Part shown: piece after piece, positions 1 through 9,212 of the stretch
Position numbering within the stretch: the first letter of the stretch is position 1
How the letters are laid out: every line of letters starts with the position of its first letter
Assembly (NCBI GenBank): GCA_003427395.1
Contig: BFEA01000220.1
Span: 628,809-668,759, forward strand
DNA length: 39,951 nt
From: Chara braunii
Taxonomy: Eukaryota; Streptophyta; Charophyceae; Charales; Characeae
Direction of reading: 5' to 3'
Program-made: the position numbers and the translations under genes
Notes under the pieces: generated by a model
What the model was told of the DNA's origin: nothing
Databases searched by the model: none
What the model saw: the letters and a program-made list of their open reading frames with translations, nothing else

Positions 1-60
<60 letters not shown>
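1..60. repeat. (AG)n microsatellite inside the 5' LTR
   Basis: Uninterrupted AG dinucleotide run at the window edge, so its true length is unknown. The same run occurs in the 3' LTR at 10270-10347, followed by the same downstream sequence, so it belongs to the LTR and is not flanking DNA. Confidence 0.95.
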
Positions 61-62
<2 letters not shown>

Positions 63-558
63 GAGGTGGATGGACGTGGAGTTGTAATTTTCTTTGTCTT
101 TCTCAATCTTATACATAAGTTTTGATTTCGTCTTCGGGCAATCCACCCTTATTTTTCGATTCGGCATCTCTCCTTGTTTTCGCCTTTGATTGACGCTCCT
201 TCTCGATTTTGATCTACTCCTTTTTGTATATGACGGATGGATGGGTTCTGCATAAGGGATGGTTGAATGATGTGCTTGTTGTTTCTCTTTTTGCTCATCT
301 TAGCTCATAATGAATGGCTAATGGCAGGAGTTGATGTTGTTGCGATGACGAAAGTATGATGCGATGTCACTTTGCATAAACGGGGATATTTGTTGACCAT
401 AGGATCACTGAATGATTAGATGATTGGGTGATTGTCTATGCCCCTTGGCGATTTTGCATGTAGGGCGGAAACCTCACTTTTGCACGAAAATCAGCCGTGT
501 ACGACCAAACACCTCGTGTGCGCACGTGTAAGCACGATCTGATCAGCGCGGCCTACAC

Positions 559-1161
559 ATGTCCACACACGGGCGATTCGCGATCACTGACGAACTTGGC
601 ACCTCCGGTATTAGAATACACGTGAAATTTTCCTTTTTGCAAGGATTTGGGCCGATAGGAATTTCCGCCACCCAACCCGGAAATTCCCTTATCAATCGAA
701 GCACGATCAGATACGTACACCAGAATGACAAGATGCCGTACGTTGCTGACCGGGAGAGTTTGCGGGACCCAGAATACTTAGAACACTGGGAAGAAGAGTA
801 CCTTAGGCTAAGATATTCGTAATTCCCCTGTCTAACCGTGAACCGACTGTGCGCCCGGGACTTCCACCGTGCCGTAACCAACGACCCGAGGGCTCCCGAC
901 TACCCAAGTACGTATAACACGCAATATTTCATATCCCCCGGCTTCGTCGTTATCACCACCAATTTCCCTCCCTTCTGCATCCTCCTCCCATACCACCAGC
1001 TCACGGTGGTTCCGTGGAACTCCATAGCCCCGTATTGGCCCCATCCGCCATACCGAAATTACAGACAGTTCGGCAACCGCCGAGCCACTGGAAATACGGA
1101 GCCTAACCATAACACGCGACGACACTCGCCACGTGTCCCTGCCCGGAGGTCCGACTCATAG
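559..1161 (+). pseudogene. LTR-internal conserved ORF, 5' LTR copy
   Basis: One reading frame runs from the Met at 559 to the stop at 1159-1161, with a single stop (TAA 820-822). The 3' LTR has GAA at that codon, so the ancestral frame was open for about 200 residues. The C-terminal half aligns at protein level with a - strand frame in the LTR of element 2 (30164-30583). Shared patterns include FPP-x3-LLP, VVPW or VIPW, and P-x-WP, as well as an upstream LCARDFHRAV against VCEWDVREAV. DNA similarity between the two LTRs is much weaker, which suggests past selection on the protein. I recognise no domain, and there is no membrane segment or signal peptide. The function is unknown. Confidence 0.5.
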
Positions 1162-1456
1162 AAATCGTCACCCTTACGGACGGGCTTCTCCCGAACCGCT
1201 GCCACTAAAACAAGCGGATCGGACGACCCAGGATGCACCGCGCATGCCTTATGTTGCATGGCATCGACCGCCATAAGACCGAAAGTAACCCGTCCCTTAG
1301 CCTTATTGCACCTATGCCCCTGAACCCCCGCCACAAGAGATCTCAGTTCTGACCTGGGACTCCACGCCCACTTTCCCAAAAATCCTTGGCACACCCCGTT
1401 TCGCACTTCCAGGACCACATCCCACTCCGATCAGGAAGTCACGCTGGGCGTGAGGT

Positions 1457-1469
1457 TAGTATCGGAGCC
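1457..1469 (+). other. Primer-binding site, initiator tRNA-Met type
   Basis: TAGTATCGGAGCC directly after the LTR end resembles TGGTATCAGAGCC, the complement of the plant initiator tRNA-Met 3' end used by many gypsy elements. It has two differences. The 5' leader then runs to the gag start at 1616 with nothing else recognised. Confidence 0.7.
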
Positions 1470-1615
1470 GACACGTGGCAGGGTTTTAGGATTCACAGGG
1501 TGATAACGGAGATCGACGCGATCTGGCTAACGGAGGGCGGCCTCAACCTCGGAACGAGCATCGACGTGACCCCGTCGTTACAAGAAGTCTGTCTGCGGCT
1601 CGACGGGCGGCCAAT

Positions 1616-2811
1616 ATGAATGCTAATCAATAGAACCCGAACCCACAACAAAACCCCAATCAGCAGCTAAACCCTAATCAACCCGCACCACAAGCACGGG
1701 CACCCATGGCCCCGCCCGATCTCTATTTGTTCGATCCCGCTCATCACCTTGCTGGAGCATGGCTGGCCACACTCCGAGCTCAGCAGTACGATGACAACGA
1801 GGCACAGGTAAACATTCCCGCTCGATTGGGGGGAGACGCTCATCATTGGTTCAACACCTATGTATGGGTTGATCTTCTTACATTCGAGCGTGATTTTTTG
1901 AACTGATTCGATTATATCAATCCGGAACGGGCTCTTTTCATGATTAAAGACCGAGTCCAAAAACCCCTCGAGTCTGTCACCGAGTACCGAAACCGATTCT
2001 ACCGAATGTTTGTAAAAACCGAACGAGGGGAACAGGGAGGAAGGGATTTGTTTATTGATGGGCTTCGCAGCAGAGCGATGAGGGCGAAACTGCAAAAACA
2101 GTTCTTCCCCATCAATCACACACTGCAACAGATCATGGCAGCCGCAGAAGAGATGAAACGAAAGTTCGCTGCAAGTTTTCTAGAAGGAAAAGATTATCCT
2201 AGGGAAGGAGACTCGTCCGAACTAGCAAGGGTCAAAGCTGAGCTGGCCGCGTTACAGAATAAGTTCGAAAACATGGGATTTGTGTCTGGCCCTGTCACCT
2301 ATCTGGAACAGATTAGCCCCAATCGACCAGCCCCGAGTGTGATTACGGGCATGCCAGTTCCCGTGATGACGACACCCCCACCTCCAATCGAAAGTCCCGC
2401 ACGACCGAATGAATCTACCGCCTTATTGGAACTAACCGAAACACTGATTAATCTGATTCAGGAAAGCAAAAAGGAGCAGCGGGAACACAATGCTCAAATA
2501 GAGGCGATGATGAGGTCGATGCAACCGATAGCAGTATGTGCCGCCCCGATTCAACACGGGCTGGCTCCAGCGCCCGCTCTTGGGGGGGTCGCTGGTAATT
2601 TGAACGTCTGTTACACATGTTACCAACTTGGACATATAGCCCGGGACTACCCTCATCGCCCCCTCAACCACGAATCGGAGCTTCATCGGTAGTAACAGCC
2701 CCGATCGCTAACGGACCTGGACGAGTAGGAGCGTTAATGGAAGAAATGGAAGGAGGAGGAAGCTCGTTAGCCACGACGGAAGAAGTTGCGGAGCTCATTC
2801 CATTGGATTAG
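1616..2811 (+). pseudogene. gag: Gag polyprotein (capsid and nucleocapsid), disrupted
   Basis: Retrotransposon Gag, which packages element RNA. The frame starts at ATG 1616 with an Asn/Gln/Pro-rich N-terminus. It then holds a gag-type helical region (LTRQ-like FERDFLN, then the N-P-E-R-A-L-F segment, 1700-2200), a likely coiled coil (2210-2280) and a Pro-rich linker. The zinc knuckle at 2609-2650 reads C-x2-C-x4-H-x4-Y, so its last Cys is lost. Element 2 keeps C-x2-C-x4-H-x4-C. Two in-frame stops, TAG 1631-1633 and TGA 1904-1906, are each one C-to-T change from CAG or CGA. A frameshift at about 2655-2690 moves the C-terminal tail, which resembles the Gag tail of element 2, into another frame ending at 2811. 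Confidence 0.85.
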
Positions 2812-4265
2812 TACGTAACAGTTGGATATCCGGGATCGGAACGATCAGACCCGCACTCGAACAGAGGGAAGTGGCAGAATGGAGACCGTCTTCAGGAGAA
2901 ATGGAGTCGGGAGGACCCACCTTCGTCACCGGGGAAATCGACGTTTTGAACATTATACGGGCGTTAGATCACCGAATCCCTCTCCTAATCGGTCATCTAT
3001 TGTCGATATCGGAACAAGTTAATGAACGCATGCTGCAACACTGCAAGGCGAATCGAAAGCGATTCGCCCTTGCTTGAACAACAAATACGAAAGGAAAGAG
3101 TCAAGCACAAGACGAACCCGTCACTAAAACATCAGACCCGATACGCTTGGGATTGATCCAGAAAGATGATCACTTCCTGCGGATTAAAGTGATTCCGGGG
3201 AAATCCGTAGAATGTGACATCGAAGTATGGGAAGTCCCGTACAATGTCATTATCGACTCCGGGGCAGTTCTTTTAGCTATCTCGTTACGAGTGGTCGAAA
3301 GAGCAGGAAGAAAAAAAGATCTGATTATACTTACGGAGAAGGATCAACTCGTCTCAGCGGATGAGGAAAAGATCAAAACAGTGGGACGAATGACCAATGT
3401 TGCGTTTCGATTGGGTAAGGTGCACCCTCGCGGAGATGTCGTAGTGTTGGACGTCAGCACTTATGATGTTCTTTTGGGTTTAACTGCTATTATGGCTCTG
3501 CGAGCCAACTTGGACTTTGAAAGACGGTCGATTATCCTCCGAAATACGGGAGGAAAACCTTACGCCATGCCTATGAGACTGACTCTCCGTACTACCGTTA
3601 ACACAGCCCCACAGGTTTCTCAGGTAATGGCGGGAACTCTCCGTGTAATCACCTGGGAAAACTACGCGAACGATGAGCAATCATCAAAAGATGCGGACGA
3701 TAGTGACGAGGATGATGCGGCAATTCTGGAACTGGCGCGACAGCGCATCAGTTACCCGGCGCAACGAGCAAACACAAAACCTTTGAATCTGACGAATCGA
3801 AACCTGCAGAGGACACAAGCAATGATTCTGGGAGAACCTCTCGTACAGATATCAAGGATGGTCGATTCTTTGGAACCCCCTCGAACCCTGTACGAAGGTA
3901 TCTCCCCTCTCCTTGTGCGATACAACGACACGAAACATTTTTGCGACATCACGAGCCTCCCGCGATCACTTTTGTCACCTGCGAAAGAGATACGATTGCT
4001 ACGCTTAGGGGCGGAGGCCAATTCCTTGGAACCCCTTGAGCGCCTCGAAACCGCACTTGGGATCAAGATCGCAACGAAACTCGTGCCATGGCAGGATATT
4101 CGCGACGGAGTGACCTCTTCCGCACCCCCGACTGAAACCACTAAGCGGGAAAGTACGAAACAGATCGATGTACGGATACGGGGTCAATCGTATGAGTTGC
4201 ACTTGCCCCACTACGTACCTGATGAGATCCATCACCTAATCGCGGACATTCTAAAAGAATATTAG
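2811..4265 (+). pseudogene. pol: Pol: aspartic protease region
   Basis: Retropepsin-type protease that would cleave Gag-Pol. The catalytic triad D-S-G is at 3255-3263 within IIDSGAVLLAISL; element 2 has IDTGASAMAISL at the same place. The downstream V-L-L-G-L motif near 3470 and the I-I-L-R-x-T-G-G-K-P stretch also match element 2. The N-terminal part (2829-3074) aligns with the element 2 segment before its protease. TGA 3075-3077 interrupts the frame where element 2 has Arg, consistent with CGA to TGA. TAG 4263-4265 separates this part from RT in the same frame. The long linker from 3650 to 4260 is acidic and low in recognisable motifs. Confidence 0.85.
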
Positions 4266-5257
4266 GAAGCGATTAGCGTGATTGACACGGATATTGGACT
4301 ATCGGTAGTCATACAACACGAAATCCAAACCGGAAACCATCCTCCTATCCACTGTAAACCCTACAGGTATTCCCTGGTGGAATGGAAAACAGCCCTTCAG
4401 CGGATTCGAGAGTTCGAAGTTAATGGTTGGATCGAACCCGCTACTTGGCCATGGTCATTCCCGGTAGTGTTAGTACCAAAGAAGAATGAATCGATTCGCA
4501 TTCGCATGGATTATCACAAGCTAAACGATATCACGATCAAAGATGTATATCCCCTTCCCCGGATTAATGATTTGCTGGATGCGATTGGATGTGCTGTCAC
4601 GACTTCCATCATATTCTGATTAAGGAGGAAGACCGACCGAAAACGGCCTTCGTATTATTTGAGGGCACGTGGCAGTGGGTCCGGTGTCCGACGCGGATTT
4701 GCAACGCGCCTGCCACGTTTCAACGGGCTATGAATATGACGTTTCATAACTTCGTCAACAAAACGCGGCTGACTCAAGGAATGATCAACTTCTGCGTCAT
4801 CGTGTACAAGGACGACATCCTAGTCTACTCGGAAACCTATCATGGACACGCATAGCATATCGAACGGACGCTGGGAGCTCTGAGAGACGCTGGGTTCAAG
4901 ATCGCGCTCGAAAAGAGCGAGTTTTTCCTATCAGAGATCTCATTCTTGGGCTACGTGGTGACGCGGGGAGGACTGCGGCCAGATTCACGAAAGGTCGCGG
5001 CGGTGAAAAATGCCCTCGTTCCCACATCACTGACGCAGGTTCGAGGCTTTTTGGGACTGACGTTGTACTATCGTCGTTTCATCAAGGGTTTCGCCATGAT
5101 AGCAAGGCCCCTGGCGAACTTGCTGCAGAAGGACCAGCCTCTTAGTCGGGATGCCGAGTGCGAGCAGGCCTTCGCCACCCTAAAGAACACCCTGGCCACA
5201 ACACCTATTTTGATCCGGCCGGATCCTACGAAGCAGTTAATTCTCATTACGGACTAG
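4266..5257 (+). pseudogene. pol: Pol: reverse transcriptase, catalytically dead
   Basis: Ty3/gypsy reverse transcriptase. Recognisable blocks are GWIEPATWPWSFPVVLVPKK (4424-4480), the D-Y-x-K-L-N motif (4507-4530), the GTWQW...NAPATFQ block (4660-4725), and the palm and thumb to FLGL-x2-YYRRFIKGF (5045-5085). Compared with element 2, roughly 23-26 nt carrying FSKFDV, the motif with the first catalytic Asp, is missing near 4595-4600. This also shifts the frame. The YMDD box reads YKDD near 4805. Further stops are TAG 4853-4855 (Gln in element 2) and TAG 5255-5257 (Trp in element 2). This copy cannot encode an active enzyme. Confidence 0.9.
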
Positions 5258-5740
5258 CAACCAGAGGCAATTTCCTCCATTCTAGTGCAAAAGGGGAACG
5301 ATGGTCGTGAACACGTCATCGAATACGCATCACGCACGGTGCCAGACGAGCGGAGAAATGATTCGGCCCCACAAGGCGAGTGTTACGTCGTGGTCTGGGG
5401 GATCCAACACTTCCATCCGTATCTTTACGGACAAAAGTTTCTTCTTGTGACTGACCACAAGCCACTGTTGGCCCTCAAAAGGCTCACTAATTATACGGGC
5501 GTGATTGGGCGTTGGGCGGTGCGCCTACAGGTTTACGATTTCGACATCGTCCATCGAAAGACAGAGAGGCACGAGAACGCCGACGGGTTGACACGTCTGG
5601 ATCGACCCGCTAAGGTACTTAAAGGCAAGGAGATCATTCCGTGGAAGGAGCCGGAATCGCCAAATGGGCCCAAGTACGGACAAGTGGCAGTCCTTCCACG
5701 TGGCAAGAAGCAGACAAGTGGCAATGGGGGACGGAGGTAA
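5258..5740 (+). pseudogene. pol: Pol: RNase H
   Basis: RNase H domain that degrades the RNA strand of the cDNA hybrid. The first catalytic Asp sits in LITD immediately before the TAG at 5255-5257. The Glu is in the QGECY motif near 5375, and the last Asp is in LVTDHKPLLAL near 5450. The tail contains HRKTERHENADGLTR (5551-5595), which is typical of gypsy elements. The frame ends at TAA 5738-5740 shortly after KYGQV. Element 2 also stops shortly after RYGQV, so this stop may be an original boundary and not damage. Confidence 0.88.
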
Positions 5741-7430
5741 TCCTACAACACCCCTCTCTCCCCTCTCACCTTCATCTCTTCTCTCTCTTCCCGACAAATT
5801 TTGCTATTTTTGCGAAGCGATTTCACGCGTTTATTCCATCCCTATGCATCCTACTAGGGAAGGATATGTCGAGTGGGTAGATTGTCGGCAGTGTGTCGCG
5901 TGAGCCCATGGCTCCTGCATTCAGTATCGAAATGGCAACAAATCTTGGTTGTATCCCTTGTGTCGAGACGATAAGATCCCGACCGAGGCCCGATTCCTCG
6001 ACGCCACGTCAGAAGGATTAGAAAAGACCCAAAAATTTAGAAGGGTCGAGGTATGGACGGATATTGCTCTAATTGCCACCTTGGTAGGTAACCCCCTCCA
6101 GGACTTCACTAAGGAGGACCGGAGGAGGGCCAATGAAAGGGCTCGGGACTATCGCTGGAACGAGGGTCGGTTAGAGAAACGAAAGACGGATGGAAGTGGG
6201 ATTTGGATGATAGTGCCACACCCGTTCATGAGGTACAACTGGGTGACGGAGCATGAGGAAACTGCAGCCCATTTTGCCGCCCGAATCACGGAAGCGGCGA
6301 TCGGCAAAAACGAGTGGTATTGGTCCAACATTCGCGACGATGTGAAATTCATCGTCCAAAACTGTCAGGTCTGAGCTGCTGACAAGACGCCGATTCAGCC
6401 GCCATGGTCAATAGTGCCAACGATAGTTGAACAACCGTTTTAGAGGGTTAGCCTGGATACTACTGATATCGTGGTGCCCCCTGGACCTAATAGTTGTGAG
6501 TATTCAATCCTACTGGTATTTGTAGACCACTTCTCAAAATGGATCGAGGCATATCCGTGTCGTACGCGATAGGCGGCTGAAATCGCGCAAAACCATTTTC
6601 TAGGAATGCACCAGGACACAAAGGAGATTCTGACCGATAATGGGGTAGAATTCAGAGGAGAAGTTTTGAGGAACCTGGTCATACACGGCGTCGCCATACG
6701 GAATACTGCACCCCACATGTCACAGTCTAACGGGCTGGTAGAGAACGCAAATAGGGTGATTAAGACTGCACTATGACGAAATATCGCGGCACGGGATCCA
6801 AGGCCCTGGCCCGATATCGTAGATCACATCCTGGCGGTCCATCGAGGAACGCCCCACGAATCGACGGGCCTAAGCCCCTTTCAATTACGGACCAATAGTG
6901 TGGCTTGTGCTTCAATACCGAGCCTCCCAGATGAATCTTTGTTGAACCGACGACCCACGAGGGCCACGGTTCGGGACAAAGCCAAGTGACACATGGAACT
7001 GATGGAGCGGTCCTTGCCCCGATTAGCTCGAAAGCGCCAGCGGATGACCGAATTGGCCCAAGGCCGACAGGTCCGTAGCTACGAGGCCCGAAATGGGGAT
7101 GCACGTCCGCGGCCCCAGTACAAACTGGGGGACATGGTGCAGGTGAGGAAATGTGCTCGCCAAGGGAAGATAGCGCCACGATTCTTCGGGCGATTTCGTG
7201 TGATCGAGCTCGGCCCGAACGGGGTGAATACCGTGCTGCTATCGCCGGAGGTCTCGAGAAGCCGATCGGCTCGACCGATCATCCGCCACGTGTCCTATCT
7301 ACGTCCTCTCCCATCCTCTCCATCTCCGCCTTCACCTGCCTCCTCATACGACACCGAGGAAGACGACGACGATCTAGTTTCCCCCTCCCCGTCCCTCTCT
7401 CCCTCTGGCACTCCGCCTCCATCGCCATGA
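5724..7430 (+). pseudogene. int: PHD-like finger plus integrase, disrupted
   Basis: Integrase that would insert the cDNA. The frame can start at ATG 5724, overlapping the RNase H stop. Order: Pro/Ser/Leu-rich leader, PHD-like motif (5802-5963), HHCC zinc domain ending in NCQV near 6370, catalytic core with D in SLDTTD (about 6454), D in TDNGVEF (about 6637) and E in GLVENAN (about 6742), then a GPY/F-type C-terminal domain (YKLGDMVQVRK to FGRFRVIELGPNG, 7120-7220) and a Ser/Pro tail. Stops are TGA 5901, 6372, 6774 and 6987 and TAG 6441 and 6570. Element 2 has Arg opposite three of the TGAs and Gln opposite TAG 6441. The final TGA 7428-7430 overlaps the next ORF start. Confidence 0.88.
5802..5963 (+). 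other. PHD-like zinc-finger motif upstream of integrase
   Basis: Translated in the integrase frame, the segment has C-x2-C, 23 residues, C-x2-C, 4 residues, H-x2-C, then W-x-Y-P-L-C. This is the C4HC3 spacing of PHD fingers with one Cys changed to Tyr (TGT to TAT). The equivalent segment of element 2 keeps W-R-C-P-L-C. PHD fingers usually read histone H3 tails, so a role in targeting integration is a guess. The separate HHCC integrase domain is present downstream, so this is additional. Confidence 0.6.
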
Positions 7431-7975
7431 GCTTTTCAACGGAGCAGGTGATTAGCGCGCGGCTGCTAGCCCCGAGAGGGCGGATCAGTACAATCCGGCA
7501 AGTACAGCGGCCACGCCTCAGTGCCGATCTCCTTCGATTTGCGGCCTTCTTCAGCACGACGACAATCCACGCAGCAGCGGAATTCCGGATTAAGCAAGCG
7601 GCAGCGACACGTGTCCTGACCGAGATTTCAGCCTTTCAACGCCTGTCCCCTCCTGGGATCAGTCACATCACCGTCATCGTCGTTTTCGTTGGGAATCTCG
7701 CTCTGATTACGAGCGAGTTGCTGGTGTTCCTAACACAACTAGTGGACGGCCTGCCTCTGGACATCTTATCGTGGTGTGACAATCAGCCTGGCACCCACGT
7801 GCTTTCCAGGACGCTCAAGCCGCACCTGCTGCGGTCCACGTGTACTGAGCTGGACGACGACAACTGTGTCTATCCGTCCCAAGCTCTCTTCCTCGAGATC
7901 GATGTCACCGATCTCACAGTGTGGAAACCCATCGTCCGGCGAGGAAACGCGCGGCAAGGAGAAGAGGAGGAGGAG

Positions 7976-8007
<32 letters not shown>

Positions 8008-8224
8008 AGAAGAAGAAGAAGAAGAAGAAGAAGAAGAAGAAGAAGAAGAAGAAGAAGAAGAAGAAGAATCGAGCGAAGATCGTGACAATGCGGATTACGT
8101 CCAAGGAGAAGAGGAGGAAGACGAAGAAGGTGAGCCGGCAGAAGAGGAAGGTATAGCGGGTGAGTCGAGTCAGCGGCTCGGTCGAAGTAGGAAGAGGAGG
8201 AGGCAGAAGCACAAAACCGGTTGA
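7427..8224 (+). CDS. Accessory ORF A/B (post-integrase), unknown function
   Basis: Open frame of 265 codons whose ATG (7427-7429) overlaps the integrase stop TGA (7428-7430) as ATGA. The N-terminal block MSF-x-TE-x-V, then G-x-IS-x-IRQV-x2-PRL-x2-DL, then A-A-E-F-R-I, is shared with ORF A of element 2. The following block (QLVDGLPLDI to YPSQ) resembles ORF B of element 2, so this copy looks like an A-B fusion or a single ancestral unit. The C-terminal part is a run of about 10 Asp and 21 Glu, then a basic RSRKRRRQK segment that could act as a nuclear localisation signal. There is no membrane segment, so it is not env-like. The ORF is intact, unlike the rest of the element. No known family is recognised. 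Confidence 0.6.
7976..8068 (+). repeat. (GAC)10(GAA)21 coding trinucleotide expansion
   Basis: Ten GAC units at 7976-8005 followed by 21 GAA units at 8006-8068, all in the ORF A frame, giving Asp10-Glu21. A few GAG codons precede it. Element 2 has only a short DDDEEED at the equivalent place, so this tract expanded by repeat slippage in this lineage. Confidence 0.95.
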
Positions 8225-8895
8225 TCCAGAGCCCCCAAAGGAAGAAGAAGGAGGCGATGGAGCCGCAGCGGAGGGATCAGGAAGATGTCGCCGAAGGAGG
8301 AGCGAATCGCCGACTTCGTCTGGTTCCCCTGCCCAACCTGCCCTTCGCCTACGTCAAGATGAGGGCGATGGAGCTTCGTCCCCGGTCGTTCTCTCGCCGT
8401 CCCCTTGACTTCCTGATGCTCACCCGACTCACTGGTAGACCCCCGTTCCCCGCTGGATGGCGCCCCTTCCCTCCCGACCTCTTCTATCACCTCTACGCCA
8501 CCCGCCTCCTAGTCACCGTCTTTCCCCACGCTACCACTCACTCTGTAGTAGACTCTTTCCTTCTCCATGTTCTCTTGGTTAGTGCAGACTGGCGGGAATA
8601 TAACCATATAGAAATATATTGTATTATATCAGGAACGATCCCCGCCTGCAAAAATTATGAGAATTTTTGCACCGCTCTTCGCCGCACCCTCTCCACTCTC
8701 TACCCCGACTATATTGCTTCCCTCCCCCGCCATCGGGAAGGACCTCGTTTCCCCTGTATCCATCGCTCCATCTATTACACCTCCCTTCCCGCTTTCGAGT
8801 CTCCGGCCATCAATCGATTTATGTCTCCTCTCCCCCAGAATCCTCCATCGCCTCCCCCGTTGGTGATCAGATTGCCCTTCCTAGGGAACTTGTAG
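8191..8895 (+). CDS. Accessory ORF C, unknown function
   Basis: Open frame after TAG 8188-8190; the first ATG is at 8257. The central block (8341-8730) aligns with a - strand frame in element 2 (33043-33555). Shared features are FA-x-V-x-MRA, LRPR-x3-RRPLDFL, the LLVTVFPHA-like stretch, GTIPAC and DYIASLPR. Conservation at the protein level in two diverged copies, at the same position after ORF A/B, supports a real gene. The N-terminus is basic and rich in Glu/Lys. No known domain is recognised, and it could be the C-terminal part of the ORF A/B product separated by a frameshift. It lies in the -1 frame here but in the +1 frame in element 2. Confidence 0.5.
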   Translation, partial: EEEEAEAQNRLIQSPQRKKKEAMEPQRRDQEDVAEGGANRRLRLVPLPNLPFAYVKMRAMELRPRSFSRRPLDFLMLTRLTGRPPFPAGWRPFPPDLFYHLYATRLLVTVFPHATTHSVVDSFLLHVLLVSADWREYNHIEIYCIISGTIPACKNYENFCTALRRTLSTLYPDYIASLPRHREGPRFPCIHRSIYYTSLPAFESPAINRFMSPLPQNPPSPPPLVIRLPFLGNL

Positions 8896-9212
8896 GATGG
8901 AACGCTTCTCGCCCCTGCTTCCGACAAACCCACCCCCTCCCCATACCCCCATGTAGCGCCCCCCCTTCCTGGTGGTCACTGATGCGCAGGTGCATAGCAC
9001 GTGTCACGGCGATGACACGCACGATCCCCTCCTTCGATTGAAGAGAGCCCTTCCTGAGGAATTTGTAGGATAGAGCCACGTATGCCACACTGGATGATTT
9101 CCACACTCTTATCACACGGTAAGTGGCAACGAAGAGAGCTCTGCGTGTCGATCGATTAGAAAGATCGACACGTGTCGCAATGTCAAGCAAGCAGGAGCTT
9201 GCTTAAAATTGG
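8896..9212 (+). other. 3' untranslated spacer of element 1
   Basis: No supported gene. It ends with AATTGGAACCCC, which is also found in element 2 (minus strand near 32555) just before the shared start of LTR-like sequence. A clear polypurine tract is not obvious. Confidence 0.5.

Larger units (their letters stand above)
1..1456 (+). repeat. 5' LTR of element 1 (left-truncated by window)
   Basis: Near-identical to 10288-11567 followed by 20040-20220. It ends with GGGCGTGAGGTT directly before a primer-binding site. The part upstream of the AG run, equivalent to 9213-10269, is off the window. The full LTR would be about 2.5 kb, judged from the 3' copy without its insertion. The terminal bases do not show the usual TG...CA, so the exact end could shift by a few bases. 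Confidence 0.88.

Noticed and set aside
5802-5963. Reading the Cys/His motif as the integrase HHCC domain
   Set aside because: A separate HHCC domain is present further downstream in both elements (for example H62, H68, C99 and C102 in element 2), so this motif is extra.
7766-8212. Frames with poly-Phe, poly-Ser, poly-Lys or poly-Val in 7766-8212
   Set aside because: By-products of the GAC/GAA repeat in other frames. Only the frame with flanking homology to element 2 (D/E tract) is supported.
7427-8895. Env-like gene after pol
   Set aside because: No signal peptide, transmembrane helix or glycoprotein pattern. Content is acidic/basic and looks soluble or nuclear.
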